NCBI RefSeq assembly: GCF_020740795.1
Contig: NC_067285.1
Location: 36,589,318 to 36,653,317, forward strand
Direction: 5' to 3'
Origin: Apus apus
Taxonomy: Eukaryota > Chordata > Aves > Apodiformes > Apodidae
DNA: 64,000 bases
Shown here: piece by piece, positions 37,471 through 50,500 of the stretch
How positions within the stretch are numbered: the stretch's first letter is position 1
Layout: each line of letters opens with the position of its first letter
Position numbers and translations under genes: made by a program
Notes under the pieces: generated by a model
The model's database searches: none
Told to the model about the DNA's origin: nothing
What the model saw: only the letters and a program-made list of their open reading frames with translations

Positions 37471-37968
37471 CTCCACTCTGGTGAGACCCCCCTGCAGTGC
37501 TGGGTTCTAGAACCCCCAGCACAGCTGGAGATGATGGGAGGGCTGGAGCAGCTCTGCTCTGGAGCCAGGCTGGGAGAGTTGGGGTGTTCAGCCTGGAGAA
37601 GAGAAGGCTCCAGGGAGACCTTAGAGCACCTTCCAGTGCCTGAAGGGGCTCCAGGAAAGCTGGGGAGGGGCTTGGGACAAGGGCAGGGAGGGACAGGACA
37701 AGGGGGAATGGCTTTAAACTGGAAGAGGGGAGATTCAGTTTAGACATTAGGAAGAAATTCTTTGCTGTGAGGGTGGTGAGACCCTGGCCCAGGTTGCCCA
37801 GGGAAGCTGTGGCTGCCCCATCCCTGGCAGTGTTGAAGGGCAGGTTGGATGGGGCTTGGAGCAGCCTGGGCTGGTGGGAGGTGTCCCTGCCCATGCATGG
37901 GGATTGGAACTAGTTGGTCTTCAAGGCCCCTTCCAACCCAAACCAGTCTGGGACTCTGTTTCCATGAC
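37471..37968 (+). mobile_element. CR1 LINE 3' fragment (young subfamily)
   Basis: Longest sense copy of the main subfamily here, from CCACTCTGGTGAGACCCC to CAGTCTGGGACTCTGTTTCC. About 135 bases (37558-37692) match 54948-55082 almost perfectly. Confidence 0.95.
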
Positions 37969-40900
37969 ACTTTGTATTCCAAGAGCTGATGCTGCTCTTC
38001 ACCAGTGCGTTATTGCTTTGGGAACGATGGGTCCATGCCCGTGTTGGTTTAAGCCAGGTTTTCTCCTGGCACATTTGGTGCCCACTTTTCATGGCATTTC
38101 CACCCTCACCATTATGTTATTTATAATGAGAACTTCGGAGGGTCTAGCACCTTCTTGCTCCCAGAAATCCTATTTAGTTTGTCCTGCTGGGTTTTCCAGA
38201 CCCAGGCTGATACCTGGGGCTGAGTCAGGCACAGGATGCAGCAGCCCATGGGGAAAGGATGAGAGCCAAGTTGAGGCCACTGACCTGAGATCTTTTTTAT
38301 CTTCATTTTGCTGCCTGGAGTCTCCTTGATATTTCTAATTTAGCAACAGAAACACGGTGGCCTGGGGGGTGAGGGAGAAAGCAGAGTAACAAACAAACCA
38401 ACCCATTTTATTTTTCATTTTTATTTTATTATTAGTGAAAAGGATCCTCCTGCTGATTTACTCATTTTTTAAAAACATTTTTGGCTGATTTTTTTTGTGC
38501 TTCTCTACATCCCTTCCACAGCAAGTGGACACTCAGCCACACAACATGTCAGTGTCCAACCCTGTGGGAAATAGTAGACCTGGTACATGCGCCAGTGGCT
38601 AATGATATTAATCTTTATAGACAGAGATTAAACTGTTTTGTGGCCTTTTTTTTGGTCTTTTGCATTGTCCTGGTGGAAAGTGCTCCCGTGGTTTATTGAA
38701 GAGAACATGATGCCACCCTCCTTTAGGGCCATTTTTGTGTTGGCATCCCACATCCTTGCCACAATAATTCTAAATCTCTTGTGAAAAAAATTAACTTCCT
38801 GGAGCAGCAAGAATATTTATTTGATGACTGGGTTAACCATGAAGGGCAGTTCTCATTATGTTAACGTGTGTATGTTTATAAAAACAATGATATATTTTCT
38901 ATATTTAGAGTATATGTTGATATATATAGAGAGCACCATCATGCAGCTATAGAAGAATTTTATTTTTCACTTGGGAATGAAGGAGGGAGGGGGAAAAAAA
39001 AAAAAACCCAAGCAAGTTCTCTGGCCCCAGAAAAACCCATCAGAGTGTCTGACTGCACTGGAAGGGGAAATACTGCCCCAGTAGCTTTTCTTGCTCCAGC
39101 TCATTGAGGCATTGGATGCACTTAAAGGAAAAGTTCGCCTGAGTCTCACGCAGCAAATCAAAATGGTTCAGTGGAAGGAGCCAGCTTTGAAGGGACCACC
39201 TACCACAAACATCATTCCGAGAGCCTAAATCCTTAGTGCAAGCATCCCAAGGGTAAATGATAACCAGATGAGGGAGCCAAATGAAATTTCACAGAGTTGT
39301 AGCTTTAACTTGCTGCATGTGTCGGGGAGATGTGCCTGGGAGAAGAGCAGGGCGCTGGTTGCTATTAACGGCGTCGTTTATTTATACACCCAGCACCCAT
39401 CTGATCCACTGCCTACTTTATAGCCATCATATTGCATGCCTTTATTATTATTTTTCATCTTTAGGTACCCCATACAGCATATTTTTTCCTCTTATATTAC
39501 TGACCCCACTGGGAACAAACAAACTGCAGCAGCTGCGATGCAAATTTGGGCGTTTAATAGCCCTGGGATTGGCTTTTTTTTGCTCCCTTCCATGGTGTTG
39601 TCCCTCACTTTCTGGCTCCCTCCAGCAGTGCTCAGCACCACACCACCCACTCTGATTCCAAACGATTTCTGCTGTTCTAATTTTGTCAGCAAGTTGGTGA
39701 CAAATTTGTAAATTAATGTGACAGCTCGTACAGCATTTGGACGTGCACCTCAAGAGAAGACCTCATCTTATCACCACTGCCTCTCTGGAGTCCAATTGAA
39801 GCAAGAACCTTGGGCATGACTTCAAAAATGCCAACCAAAGTCACTCGAGCACTTCAATATATCAAGAGGATATTTATGGCTGAGAACAACAACAACAACA
39901 AAACCCCACCCGCAACCAAATATATTTTGCTGCCTGTCCCTGTAGAAATCCTGGAGGGGTCTGCAAAAAAGAAACCAACCCGACCACCTGAAATAGGTGA
40001 TGTCTCAGGCCAAATAAAACACACCCACAGGAGTCTTTTGTAGTAAATAAGTAAATAAAAGGGTCTAATGAACAAACTGTTTGCCTCTCCCCAGGAGCTG
40101 CGGAGCCCTGCGTGCCCGAGTGCTGGCACTCGGAGCTTTCCCAGTGAATCATCCCCACCACTTACAAATATGTTCCTCAACCTCCAGATTAAAAGATTAC
40201 CTGGTTTAGCAAAATTAAAAGACTGAGGAGAAGCTTCCCTACCTTCACCCTGCTCCTGCAGTGGACCCTTTGCTTGCTTCACCCACCGCTGAGACCCTCC
40301 TGCTTCTCGTCATTCTGAAAGAGTCCCTGTTACAGCTGAAAGATAATTATTTGTTCCAAACTCTTTACTTTTGGAAGTTTCACACATTTGTGACAGTCTG
40401 ACCTGCCTGGTCTTGTACGGAGGAAATCAGACAGGTGGTCACTGGTATCACCTTCTAGAGATACCACCATGGTCCAGTGAAATTGGGCGTCTTGTGGAGA
40501 ACGAGCCTTTTGGTGGTCACAAAATTTAAGCTCCTAACCATAAATAATGGGAACTTTGGACTGATCGGAGGTTTTAGCACCTTTGTGGTGTCAGAAATCC
40601 AAGTGTGTATTTCTGAGGCAACAGGTCCTGGGTTTTTCTCTACCTGAAGCAGCATCCCACCTCCACACCAGTGAACCCAGCATTTCAAGATGGGCTTTTG
40701 AAAAATCGTGATGTCCGTACCCTACTAGCACCCTCTTCTCCAGTATAATCTTTAAAAATTGTTTCTCCCCAGTCCCTAATATGGAAAGTCCATGAAGATC
40801 CATGGGCATGGCCAGATACCCCAAACCCTGCTTTGGGCATGGCTTTGGGTTTCCTCACCTCTATGGGACCCAACCTGAAATGAGCTTTCATGGTCTCTCT

Positions 40901-42565
40901 TGAAGAAAAATTAACAGTGCCAGGTAGCTGTGCAGGTCTTGGTATTTGGGAAGGACAAAAAAGAAAGAGGCAATGAGCTTAAACCCAGAGCATCTCATGG
41001 TCAAAACCCCAATCATTGTGTTATGGGAAGTCCACATCTCTTCTTGCACCTCCAACCTCACCTAGCAAAGGGCAAGGAGTCACCACTGGGTGAGTTTTTG
41101 AGGTGCTCCATGCCATGACTGAAGGCCATTTAAACAGGACTGAAACAGTGATGTCCTTTCAGTGTGGTGGCCAGGTCTTTCCAATGACAAGGTTTGGAGA
41201 CAGATGTTTTGTGCTCCATGGTTGATGGGATTCGGTTTGTGTGTGTGTCCATCCAGGTTTTAATGAAAGGATCTTGGGGAAAATACATTCATCTGCAGCC
41301 TCTCATTTCAACACATCCCTAAGTATATGCCACGTGCACCCTGGAGAACTAGTAACCTACTATCAAGAGCTTGATGCTGTGAAATGTGGAGCAATGCCTG
41401 GGAGGTGCTGAGCATCTGCAACCCCCAGAAGTCCCTCCACACCTCCTGGCACCAAACAAGCACAGAGAGTTATTCCAAGGTCTGCAAACCAGAATCCAAG
41501 CAGAGCCAGCTCTTGCCCTGTGTTATTTGCATCTTGCTATGTTTAACTCCAGATCGCAGTTTTTAGTAAATCTGGCCCAAAAATTATTTGAGCATCTGGC
41601 TGGTGGCTGGCAAACCTTGGGTAGTTATTTCCTGTTCCTGTTATTTAGCTACTTCTACGTTTGTCAGAGGTCATGCTGGAGGCTTTCAGCAGCAGGCATC
41701 ACTTCTTTTGTGGCTGGAAAAAAAATGGGATGATGATCTGGGAGCTGGGGCCACCAACCCTGCTGCTGCTTGGAAGCCCAGGAGGATGGTGGGCTTGTGG
41801 TGGTGGCTGGCAGTGGGACGTGGGCTTTTGGAGCAGGATGCTTGGCCTCAGTGGGCCTCAGTGGGGAAAAGACTTGACCTTTTGCTCCACTCTACATGCC
41901 TCCTGGTGAAAAACAACCATTGGATAAGCCAGAAAGAACTGCTGGACCTTGGTTTTGGAAGAGTCTGGAGCAGCTGGGCCCAGACCGAGAGAAAAACAGA
42001 AAACTGTCCAAGAAAGAGGTGGTGTTTTTATGAGCTAAAAGCATTTTGCTAACTTAGGAGGAACCCTGAGAAAGGAGAGGAGGCAAATCACCATCACTTT
42101 ACTCCATGAAAGCCCAGGCCTGTTCTCAGTTGTGGGGATGTTTGATATTCCCCCCTTGAGTGGGGGAGTCCTCTGAGGCTGGGAGGGAGGGAGCAGCCCA
42201 CAGTCATTGGGTAGGGTAGGTAATATCTATCCTTATTATTATTTATAATAATTGAGCTGGCTTTAAACTACTGTTTTAACATACTGCTTTAAAATACAGC
42301 TTTGATTATTGCTCTAGAGGGAGAACATACCAATCAGGAAGTTGCTGTAGCACCTACATGGTCACCTGCAGTGTAGTAGGTATTCTGAAATTCAGATTTA
42401 TGTCCCTTAGCCCAACCACATCATTATTAGCATTTCTAATGTGATTGTGTGGGTCCATACACTCTGGTCTGCCAACCTAAACCCACACAGGACAGCTCAT
42501 ACCTCTGGACACCACACCTGGAGGTGCTCTGGCAAACAACTCACGTTAGAAGACAAAGCCTCAAT
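37969..42565. other. Intergenic DNA
   Basis: No gene recognised. A candidate regulatory patch at 39130-39770 is listed separately. The rest is unique DNA with short uninformative open frames. Confidence 0.5.
39130..39770. promoter_or_regulatory. Candidate conserved element with octamer motif
   Basis: Unique AT-rich patch with a perfect octamer ATGCAAAT (39538-39545, POU-type), an adjacent CAGCAGCTG E-box, GATTGGC (reverse CCAAT) and TTTATTTAT (HOX/CDX-type). It looks like a vertebrate noncoding element, but this is a judgement by eye. Confidence 0.3.
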
Positions 42566-42790
42566 TAGAATCACAGGGGTTGGGAGGGACCTCTGAAGAT
42601 CATCCAGTCCAACCCCTGCTGCAGCAGGAACACCCAAGGCAGGTCACACAGGAACGTGTCCAGATGGGTCTGGAAAGTCTCCAGAGAAGGAGCCTCCACA
42701 GCCTCTCTGGGCAGCCTGTCCCAGGGCTCTGTCACCCTCACAGCAAAGAAGTTTCTCCTCATGTTGAGGTGGAACTTCCTGTGTTGCAAC
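42566..42790 (-). mobile_element. CR1 LINE 3' fragment, older subfamily
   Basis: Starts TAGAATCACAGGGGTTGGGA and includes CATCCAGTCCAACCCCTGCT and GCAGCCTGTCCCAGGGCTCT. It belongs to a subfamily different from most copies here. Confidence 0.93.
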
Positions 42791-45100
42791 ATGGTGCTTC
42801 CCAAGGTTTTGGCCCTAAGAAAAAAAATAAAGTGTGTTGACCTACAATTCTGGGCATGAATCCTGGCCCCATTGTGTGCAATGAAACCATTTGTGGTTTG
42901 TTGTGGGTTTTTTTTCCCATCTTGCCTGTACCAATGCAGTATCTCCTTGATGATGGAGTGACCAGCTGGTGCAGACGTGGTGCCTGGTTGGAGCACGAAC
43001 CTTCACATAATTTTGCTCTTACTCAGTTTTCTCTTCTGAATTTGCAGGAGTTAAAGAAAAGCCAACAAGCCCCTGCATGTGACCATCAGGCAAGGAAGGA
43101 ACTCCAAGGAGAGCCTCCCCTGGTGTTGGCCACACAGCAGCAGTCTCACCCTGACGTGGTGATGTTGCCATCTCGCCTTTTCTGACCAAACACACCCCTT
43201 GCCTAATTAGCAGGTAATTCTTAATCTAATAATTACCTCACCGTTATGGCTGAAGTCATTTCGTTGTTTGTAGAGCAACCCTGTTTCACCAGAAAAAAAA
43301 AGCCTTGCATCTAAGCTGTGCCCTTCCTCATACAATAGCTTAATTACTCCTTAATTAATGAGCAGTTGAAGGGCAGCCAGACACTTGCCTTTGCTGCTAT
43401 CAACCCCTGAGGCACAGGGCACAGTTTCACTTTCAGTGTAAGAAATTGGCCAAAAAGACCCATCATATTCTTTGTTTTTCCACCCCATGCAAGAGCATTG
43501 GATAAGTGGAGGTGGCTGGCCAGGAGTTGGGTAATTATAGGGCTGGACTCCACTAAATAACACACAACTGAAACCAAGATGGAGGCTTGGTGACCATGGG
43601 ACCGTAGCAGACACATTTTCTGTGGGTGTTGAGCTGGGGGCAGGAGGCTGGCTTGGAAATAAGGACAGGAAAGGATTGTTCCTGTGTCCTAGGGGACAGG
43701 AGAGATGCCCTGGCTGTAGGCAGATGCAAAGGCTCCCATGTTCTTGCTGGGCATGTGAGCAGCTCTGCACATTTTTGCTGGTTTGTCATAAAAATCTGCC
43801 TCTCTGTCCCACCAGAGCCTTGGGAAAGGTTTGTCTTCTGAAGCCACCATATGCCAGGGTAACATTAAACCCAAAACTCAGCTACAATGGGGTGTCACAG
43901 TGGTGTGGCTTTGTCTTTCTGCCAAAAATGGAACCCTGTTGTTAACCTCCTCTCATTCTGCACCTGGTTTCATGCGCTTTGGGGAATAACAGGTCACTTC
44001 TGTGCCTGGCAGATGACTCCTGTGATGCTGAAGGTCACTTTGTGTGACATGGCCTGAGGTCTGCTAGGCATAAGCATCCCTTCATGACGCCATGGCAAAC
44101 CACATGGTGGTTTCCAGGATGAGCCAACAAGAAGGATTAAATCCAGATAAAAATGAAGAGAAAGAAGCTGCTGGAGGCTCTGCTGTCGCTGGCTGAAAGG
44201 AGAAGAGATTTTGGGCTGCTGGAGATTCCTTCAGCCACTGGTCCCGCAATCCACCACCAGCCAAATCAGGAGCCAAATCTAACCCAAATCAGATTAGAAA
44301 AACTTCATGAGGCCACAGAAGTGGAGTTGAGGAGAGAACGCAGAACTGAACTTAACCATCCAACCATCCATGGTGACATTTGCCACAGAAGAGCTCTGGC
44401 AAGGGACACACAAGCCTGTGAGTCCCTCGACACGCACCACCCGAGGCTCTTTTTCTGGTCATTTCACTTTAAAAACCAATTTTGTTTTGGGTCCCTGTTT
44501 TTCTAGACTGTCAAGCCTTTAAACACACCAGGGTTGGTTCCTAGCTGGGGGATAACCACAAGCCAATTAGAAGTTAAATTGTTGAGCAGCGTGCATCTAA
44601 TTGAAGTCTCTCCTTTCTGCCTGCTATTTTTAGTGTCTGGACTGAGCTGCAGCTCCACGTAGGGTATAATCATGTTTATTTGAGAGCAACATGTACCTCA
44701 GGGACACAAATACAAATCCAGCAGGCAGGGTTGTTTTTTACCAGATGTACAAGGGTGGGTGGTATGTTTTGGGTCTAGGCTACTCCTTCTCCCCTGTGGG
44801 GTGCTATCTCCCGTGGGACATGTGTCCTTGCTCCACAGCTCAGCCTGCAGAACCTGCACACCCAGGTTTTCATGGCTTTTGTGCAAAGTGAGCTTTTGTT
44901 CTCCTTCTGGTGCTGTTTATTGTCACCTATGACATCATTTCCCCCTCCTCTTCCGTGTGTATTGGAGCAGTGACAAGACACTGGGGTTGTGCTGGAGCCT
45001 GGGCTGACACACCTGAAGAGGGTTCCATGAGCCAGCACCGAGTGGCCTCCTCATTCGCAGCAGGTTTGGGGGTATTTTGGGTAACCACTCAGGTATTTAG
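42791..45100. other. Intergenic unique DNA
   Basis: No gene recognised. AT-rich 43.2-43.4 kb and 44.5-44.7 kb contain many TAATTA-type homeodomain cores but no clear cluster. Confidence 0.5.
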
Positions 45101-45157
45101 GCTGGACTTGATGATCTTAAAAGGTCTTTTCCAGCCTTGGTGATTCTGTGATTCTGT
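45101..45157 (+). mobile_element. CR1 LINE terminal remnant
   Basis: GGCTGGACTTGATGATCTTA through GTGATTCTGTGATTCTGT is a CR1 3' end only. Confidence 0.88.
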
Positions 45158-46920
45158 ATCTAAGCAGTGATGTCAATAGTGACGCCAAAGTGATGGAGCT
45201 GGAGCTTCTGGGGTAGATTCCAGCAAGGGCAAGCAGAGAAAATGGTTATTTGCTGGAGGTTTCCAGTGTCTGGACTCTAAAAGGTCAGAGCACTGACTGG
45301 TTGGACTGGGAGGGAAGAACATCAGCAACAGGTTGGTTGTCCTGAATGCCAAGATGTTTTTGACTATACTTGCTGGATGAGTAAAGGGTGAGGAAGGAGT
45401 GGAGAGGAGAGAAAGCAGAGAGACAGTGGAATCAAATCCCATCAAAACCAGGAAAAGGATCTTTCCAGCCACTTGCCCCGTGGACAGAAGAGGGCCAAGA
45501 GAAGTTAGCAGCAACTCAGAGGTTGGGTAGCCACACAGTAGTTGCAGTTGGGTTGGGAATGAGACCACCAGGCTGCTGCTACAAGCAGCAGAGATGAGCA
45601 GGAGAGACAGGATACAACCAGGTGGGATGTGTGGTGGGAACCAGAGTGGAGCTGAGCAGATCCATAACGTGACACACAGCCTGGATGATGGGGATGAGGG
45701 GAAAGCTTAAGAGCTTTAAGAAGTTTTCCAGCCAGAGGCTGCAACATCAGCTCTGGCTCTGCTGAAATACCCCATCAGTCATCTCAGCACGACAAGAAGG
45801 GAGATGGGAAGGCCAACTGGTGCCTTAAAACGCTCTGTCTGTGACCCCTCGGCTGGGCCTGACTGGCTCATTCCCTTGAAACACCCCAAGGAGATAAACA
45901 AAAACAAAGCCCTGACAAAATCTGGTGTTCTCAGGCACATCTGATTTTTCTTACTCATCTCCATGTCATACCCATGCCCGCTGACTGGCAGGCACTCCAG
46001 TCACATTGGGAAGAAAACAGACTTTTTTTTTCCTGAGAGTTTTGCAGATGTTTCCCCCTCACCACAAAAGGAGTTTGAGTTTCTTTGAGTGAGAAGCTCT
46101 AAGTTATCTCCAAAAATCCGAATTTATCGTGGCTGATTTATGATGGCTCTGAAGCAAAGGCAGAGCTAAACCAAACCCCTCCTAAAAGACAAGCCTGGAC
46201 AGAGAAGGCTCCAAACTTCATCCCAAATCAAGAAGCACGTGGCCTTGCTCCTCATCTTGTTTCACAAGGTATGAAATCCTCCCAGAGAGTCAGTTTGAAA
46301 GTTATCAAAGTGGTGTCGACAAGGAGGAAATAAGAAAAAAAAACACCCCAAATATATGAAAACTGATTGAGGTTTAAAAATATTTAAGGGGTAAACTTAG
46401 GAATTGGGCTTGTTGAGTAACCCAGGACGCTCCTGTAGGATGGTTTTGCTTTGTAACAGGCAGGTGCAGGCAGTGGTCTTCACAGGGGAGGTTTTTGATA
46501 GTTATAGGCTACTTAATAGTAAGAAGTGTGCAGGGCTAAGATGTTATGACCAGAAAGAAAACTCCAGCTTTTAAAGGCTCTTGCTTTAATAATTAGTAAG
46601 TTAATTACATCCAGAGAGTCAGAGCTACAAAAGATCAAGATGCCCAAGCAATAAGAGTCTGGTTTCTTAAGCCGCTGCATTTCTGACACAATGAAGAGGA
46701 GTCTCAAACCAAAAGCTGAAAAATACCCTCAGGATCACGAGCCAGGTCTGATCCCATCCCCCGGGGTGCTTGGACACTCTTTGAACTTGTTTCCCCCAGT
46801 CCAAGGACAGTGCTTGGGTGGCACAGCCACGTTCACACCAGTGCAGCAGGCACAATGCCATGAGCATGCAGAACATGCCACCACCACCCACAGGACATGC
46901 CAACAGGACCTTGTGCAGCA
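45158..46920. other. Intergenic unique DNA
   Basis: No gene or repeat family recognised. Confidence 0.5.
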
Positions 46921-47518
46921 CAGAATTGGGGTTGGAAAAGATCTTTTAAGATCATCAAGTCCAACCATTAACCCAGCCCTGCCAAGGCCACCACTAACCC
47001 ATGGCCCTCAGCACCACATCTACACAGCTTGGAAACACTTCCTGGAATGGAGACTCCACCCCTGCCCTGGGCAGCCTGGGCCAGGGCCTGGCAGCCCTTT
47101 CCTGGAAGAAATCCATATATCCAATCTGAACCTCCCCTGGCACAACTTCAGGCCATTTCCTCTTGTTCTATCACTTGTCACTTGGGAGAAGAGGCCAACA
47201 CCAACCTCACTCCGACCTCCTCTCAGGCAGCTGCAGAGCCAGCAGGTCTCCCCTCACCTCCTTGTCTCCAGGCTGGACACCCCCAGCTCCCTCAGCTGCT
47301 CCTCACAAGTTCTCCAGACTCTCCTCCTTCTGCTCCAACCCCTTTCCCAGCTCCCTTGCCCTTCTCTGGACATGCTCCAGCCCCTCCCTGTCCTTCTTGT
47401 CCTGAGGGGCCCAGACCTGCCCCCAGGATTCGAGGTGCCTCCTCCCCAGTGCCCAGCACAGGGGGAGGATCCCTGCCCTGGCCCTTCTGGCCACACTAGT
47501 GCTGGTACAAGCCAGGAT
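46921..47518 (-). mobile_element. CR1 LINE fragment, long reverse copy
   Basis: From CAGAATTGGGGTTGGAAAAG to about TGGTACAAGCCAGGATG. It shares about 320 near-identical bases with the copy at 60.5 kb. The 303-codon plus-strand frame across it is antisense CR1, not a host gene. Confidence 0.94.
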
Positions 47519-50500
47519 GTTTCATCAGAAATTTCCCAGGGCAGAACCTGGTGTTTCCCCCAACCCAGAAGCAAAGTTGAGCAATGTGGCCAGGCAATCT
47601 GAGAAGCACCAGAGGAGTTCAGGGAAAACATGAACTTGAGGGCTGCAGCTAATACCTGGGGTTGCTCAACAGCACGAAAACCAGGCACTAGGCAGATTCC
47701 AAGTGCCAGAAACCTTCACCACTGGTTTGTTGATGATCACTTTATGAACCTTCCCAACAAAAGGTCAAATAGGAGCATACAGGGCAGCATGCAACAGAAG
47801 GTTCAGCATGGCAGCGTGCTTTTAAAAGGCAATGAAACCTGCAAGATCCTCAAGAGAGAAAAGGAAGATTCTTCTTTTTGTCCAGTTGGTTGCTCTCATG
47901 GCATTAGAAAATGCCAGGGTAGCAGGAAGGTGCCATTACAAACTCATCACATGAAACAAAGAAGTCCACAACAGAGGAACCATGATATTTTGCTGGATAA
48001 CAAGGATCTCACCAGAATTACATGCTGTGATGAGTCCTCATCCTAAGTTGTCCAGAAAAATCTTGATGGGCTTAAAAAGGGATCAGCACACACTTTACAG
48101 GTTGGATGGAAGCTGGAGGCCTCTTGCTTTGGTCAACAATTAACTGCTATTTTTTAAGAATCTGATCTCTAAACCAAAATAAAGAGGAATTATTTGCAGC
48201 TCTGGAAATCCCTCAGATTTAGAAGTGTTCAATGCACAAAGAACTGAAGGAAGGGTTTTCCCTTCACTTGGGCCTTTGGTGGCACAAAAACACAACCTGG
48301 GAAATACCAAATGGGTTTCTCCAAGGACCTATCACAGCAGGGCCATGGTAGCCATCACCAGCTGCTGACGACGTTGGACTCGAGCTGCAGTCTCTCAGCT
48401 CCCAGCAGAACACAAAATCCTACAACAGTGATCAAAACATGTTGATAATTTGGGTCAAAGGAGCTTACTTTTTGCCCTCCTGCTGTTTTCTGGTTGATCA
48501 GACCAACAGGCTGCCAGCAGCTGCTTCCAACAAGGGCTGCTGACATTCTGATGGGAAAAGGGCATCCAGCTCAGGATTGGGATTAGGCTTCTTCCACTCT
48601 GCTGGAAGTAGAATAGATGACAGGTGTGTGGCCACGTGGCATGGACTAAAAAGTCCCCATCTGCCTCCAAAGGGACTCCTTGCCAAGCAGGAACTGGAAG
48701 CTCTCCCCAACACATGGTGAAACAAAACACTTCACAATTCTCCTAACGGTGCCTGGTTTTGATAAGAAGAAACCAAGACAACAACTGGTGTGAATGAACC
48801 TTCACTAAATTCACAGCAATGCTCTGGGGTGGAGTTGAGCTTGAGTAGGAGCATTGCCTGGGGATGAAGGTCTTGACCCCAACCAGCCCAGGGACAGAGA
48901 AGTCAGGCTGTTCCTTCAGCAAAACAGAGCAGTGACCCCCCCTGAAAGGCTTCCAGAAATGGAAAAGCTACAGGTAGAAGCAGGTTTGTGCACAAAGGGT
49001 TTGGGTTTTAGGCTGAAAACTCCAGAGCCCGTGAGGTAAAGTGGTCCCTGTGGATGGGAGTAGAATAAAGTCCTGTCTGAAAGCAGCTCCAGGCTCTTCC
49101 CCTCCCTCCTCTCTGAAGGCAGCCCCTGGGCTGTGGTATGCAGGATGCAGGTCTCCAAATAGGGGAAAGATCTGGGCTTGCTGCTATCGTGGCCATCACT
49201 CATCCTCCTGCACAGGCTGGGCTGCAGCCAAAAGGAATGACGTGTCTTGGAGAATCATTTATGGTCAGGCATCCCTCCTGCCTGGAGCAGCTAAAGTCTC
49301 ACCAACAGGAGAGGTCTGGAGCAGCAAAGCCCCTGTGACAGGGGAGGATCAGGGCAGGGCAGGTCTTTGGGAGGATGGGTGGATTCAGGGCCACCTAAAG
49401 CTACCAGAGATCTGCTCAGACACAAAGAGGGAAGAGCAGAGCAGAGCCCCCAGGCAGACACTTGTGGTGGAAATCAGCTCTGTAAACGTGTCACTTCTCC
49501 ACTTCCCAAGCCACAGCCCGGGGACCACAGCCTGCTCTCACAAACTGACAAAGAGCATGAACCTTCCCAAGCTCCTTCTGGAGCTGAGATGACCTCACCT
49601 TGGCAGTGGGCACCAAAAACCTGCTTTTCAAGGAGCCAAGGCTTTTCAAGAAGTCAAGGGAGCCTCTAAAACGTGGATCATGGCAGGACATTTCTCATCC
49701 TGCTACAGATCAATGGAGAGATGCTCCTCAACTGTGCAAGCTAAAATACATTATTACAATTACTTATAGGTTTTATTTACTGTACCTTTTGTGAACCAAA
49801 TAATTCTGGAAAAGGAGGGAAAAGCCTAGGCCCTACCTGACCAGCATTATCTGACTTCTTCCCAGGTTGTGAAATTATCATTTTGAAGTGCCACCTGCAC
49901 ACCACCAGGCCAGCTGAAAAGCTACAAACTCCTTGTGGATGAACAGAAAATAGAGACTTAAAGTGAAGGGGAGAGCCCGAAACAATAGAGAAATACTTTC
50001 AGCTGTGGTGAACTGGCCCTCAGGTTTGAAAAAAAGAGCAGGTGAACCAACTTTGGAACATGCTCTTCCACACTTTGGAAAAACAACAACTTAGTTCTGT
50101 CTGTGCACTGCTTAATATTCCTGATTTTTCTGAGGTTGGCATAAAAATGCACTAATGGCACCAGAAATCACTAAGGATGGAAAAGCCACCTTGTGCCAAA
50201 GTGCATTCACCTTAAGGCAAAAGCAGTTTGACAACTTGCTACCAATCTTCATGGGGCACAACCAATAGGAGTTTCAGGAGGTGGTTCCACCAGGGACATC
50301 AGGACAGAGGGTGAGATGGGGCTCAGAGGCACTTCTGGCTTGCCAGGGTTGCACTTCCACTGGTGGAGACAATCACTTCTTCTCCAAATCAGCATCTTGA
50401 CCCAATTACGTGGGTTTTTTATGTGTTTTAAAGGAGGTTTGGTTTAAAACTAAAAATAAAGAAAGGAATAAAACCAGACTGAAGCTTCCCTGGGGGTCTG

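Noticed and set aside
44153-44506. Plus-strand frame beginning MKRKKLLEALLSLAERRRDF
   Set aside because: The start looks helical, but the remainder is uncharacteristic and there is no supporting context.
46691-47602. 303-codon plus-strand open frame
   Set aside because: It is the antisense strand of a CR1 fragment; the same residues recur in the frame at 60503-61027 over the related copy.
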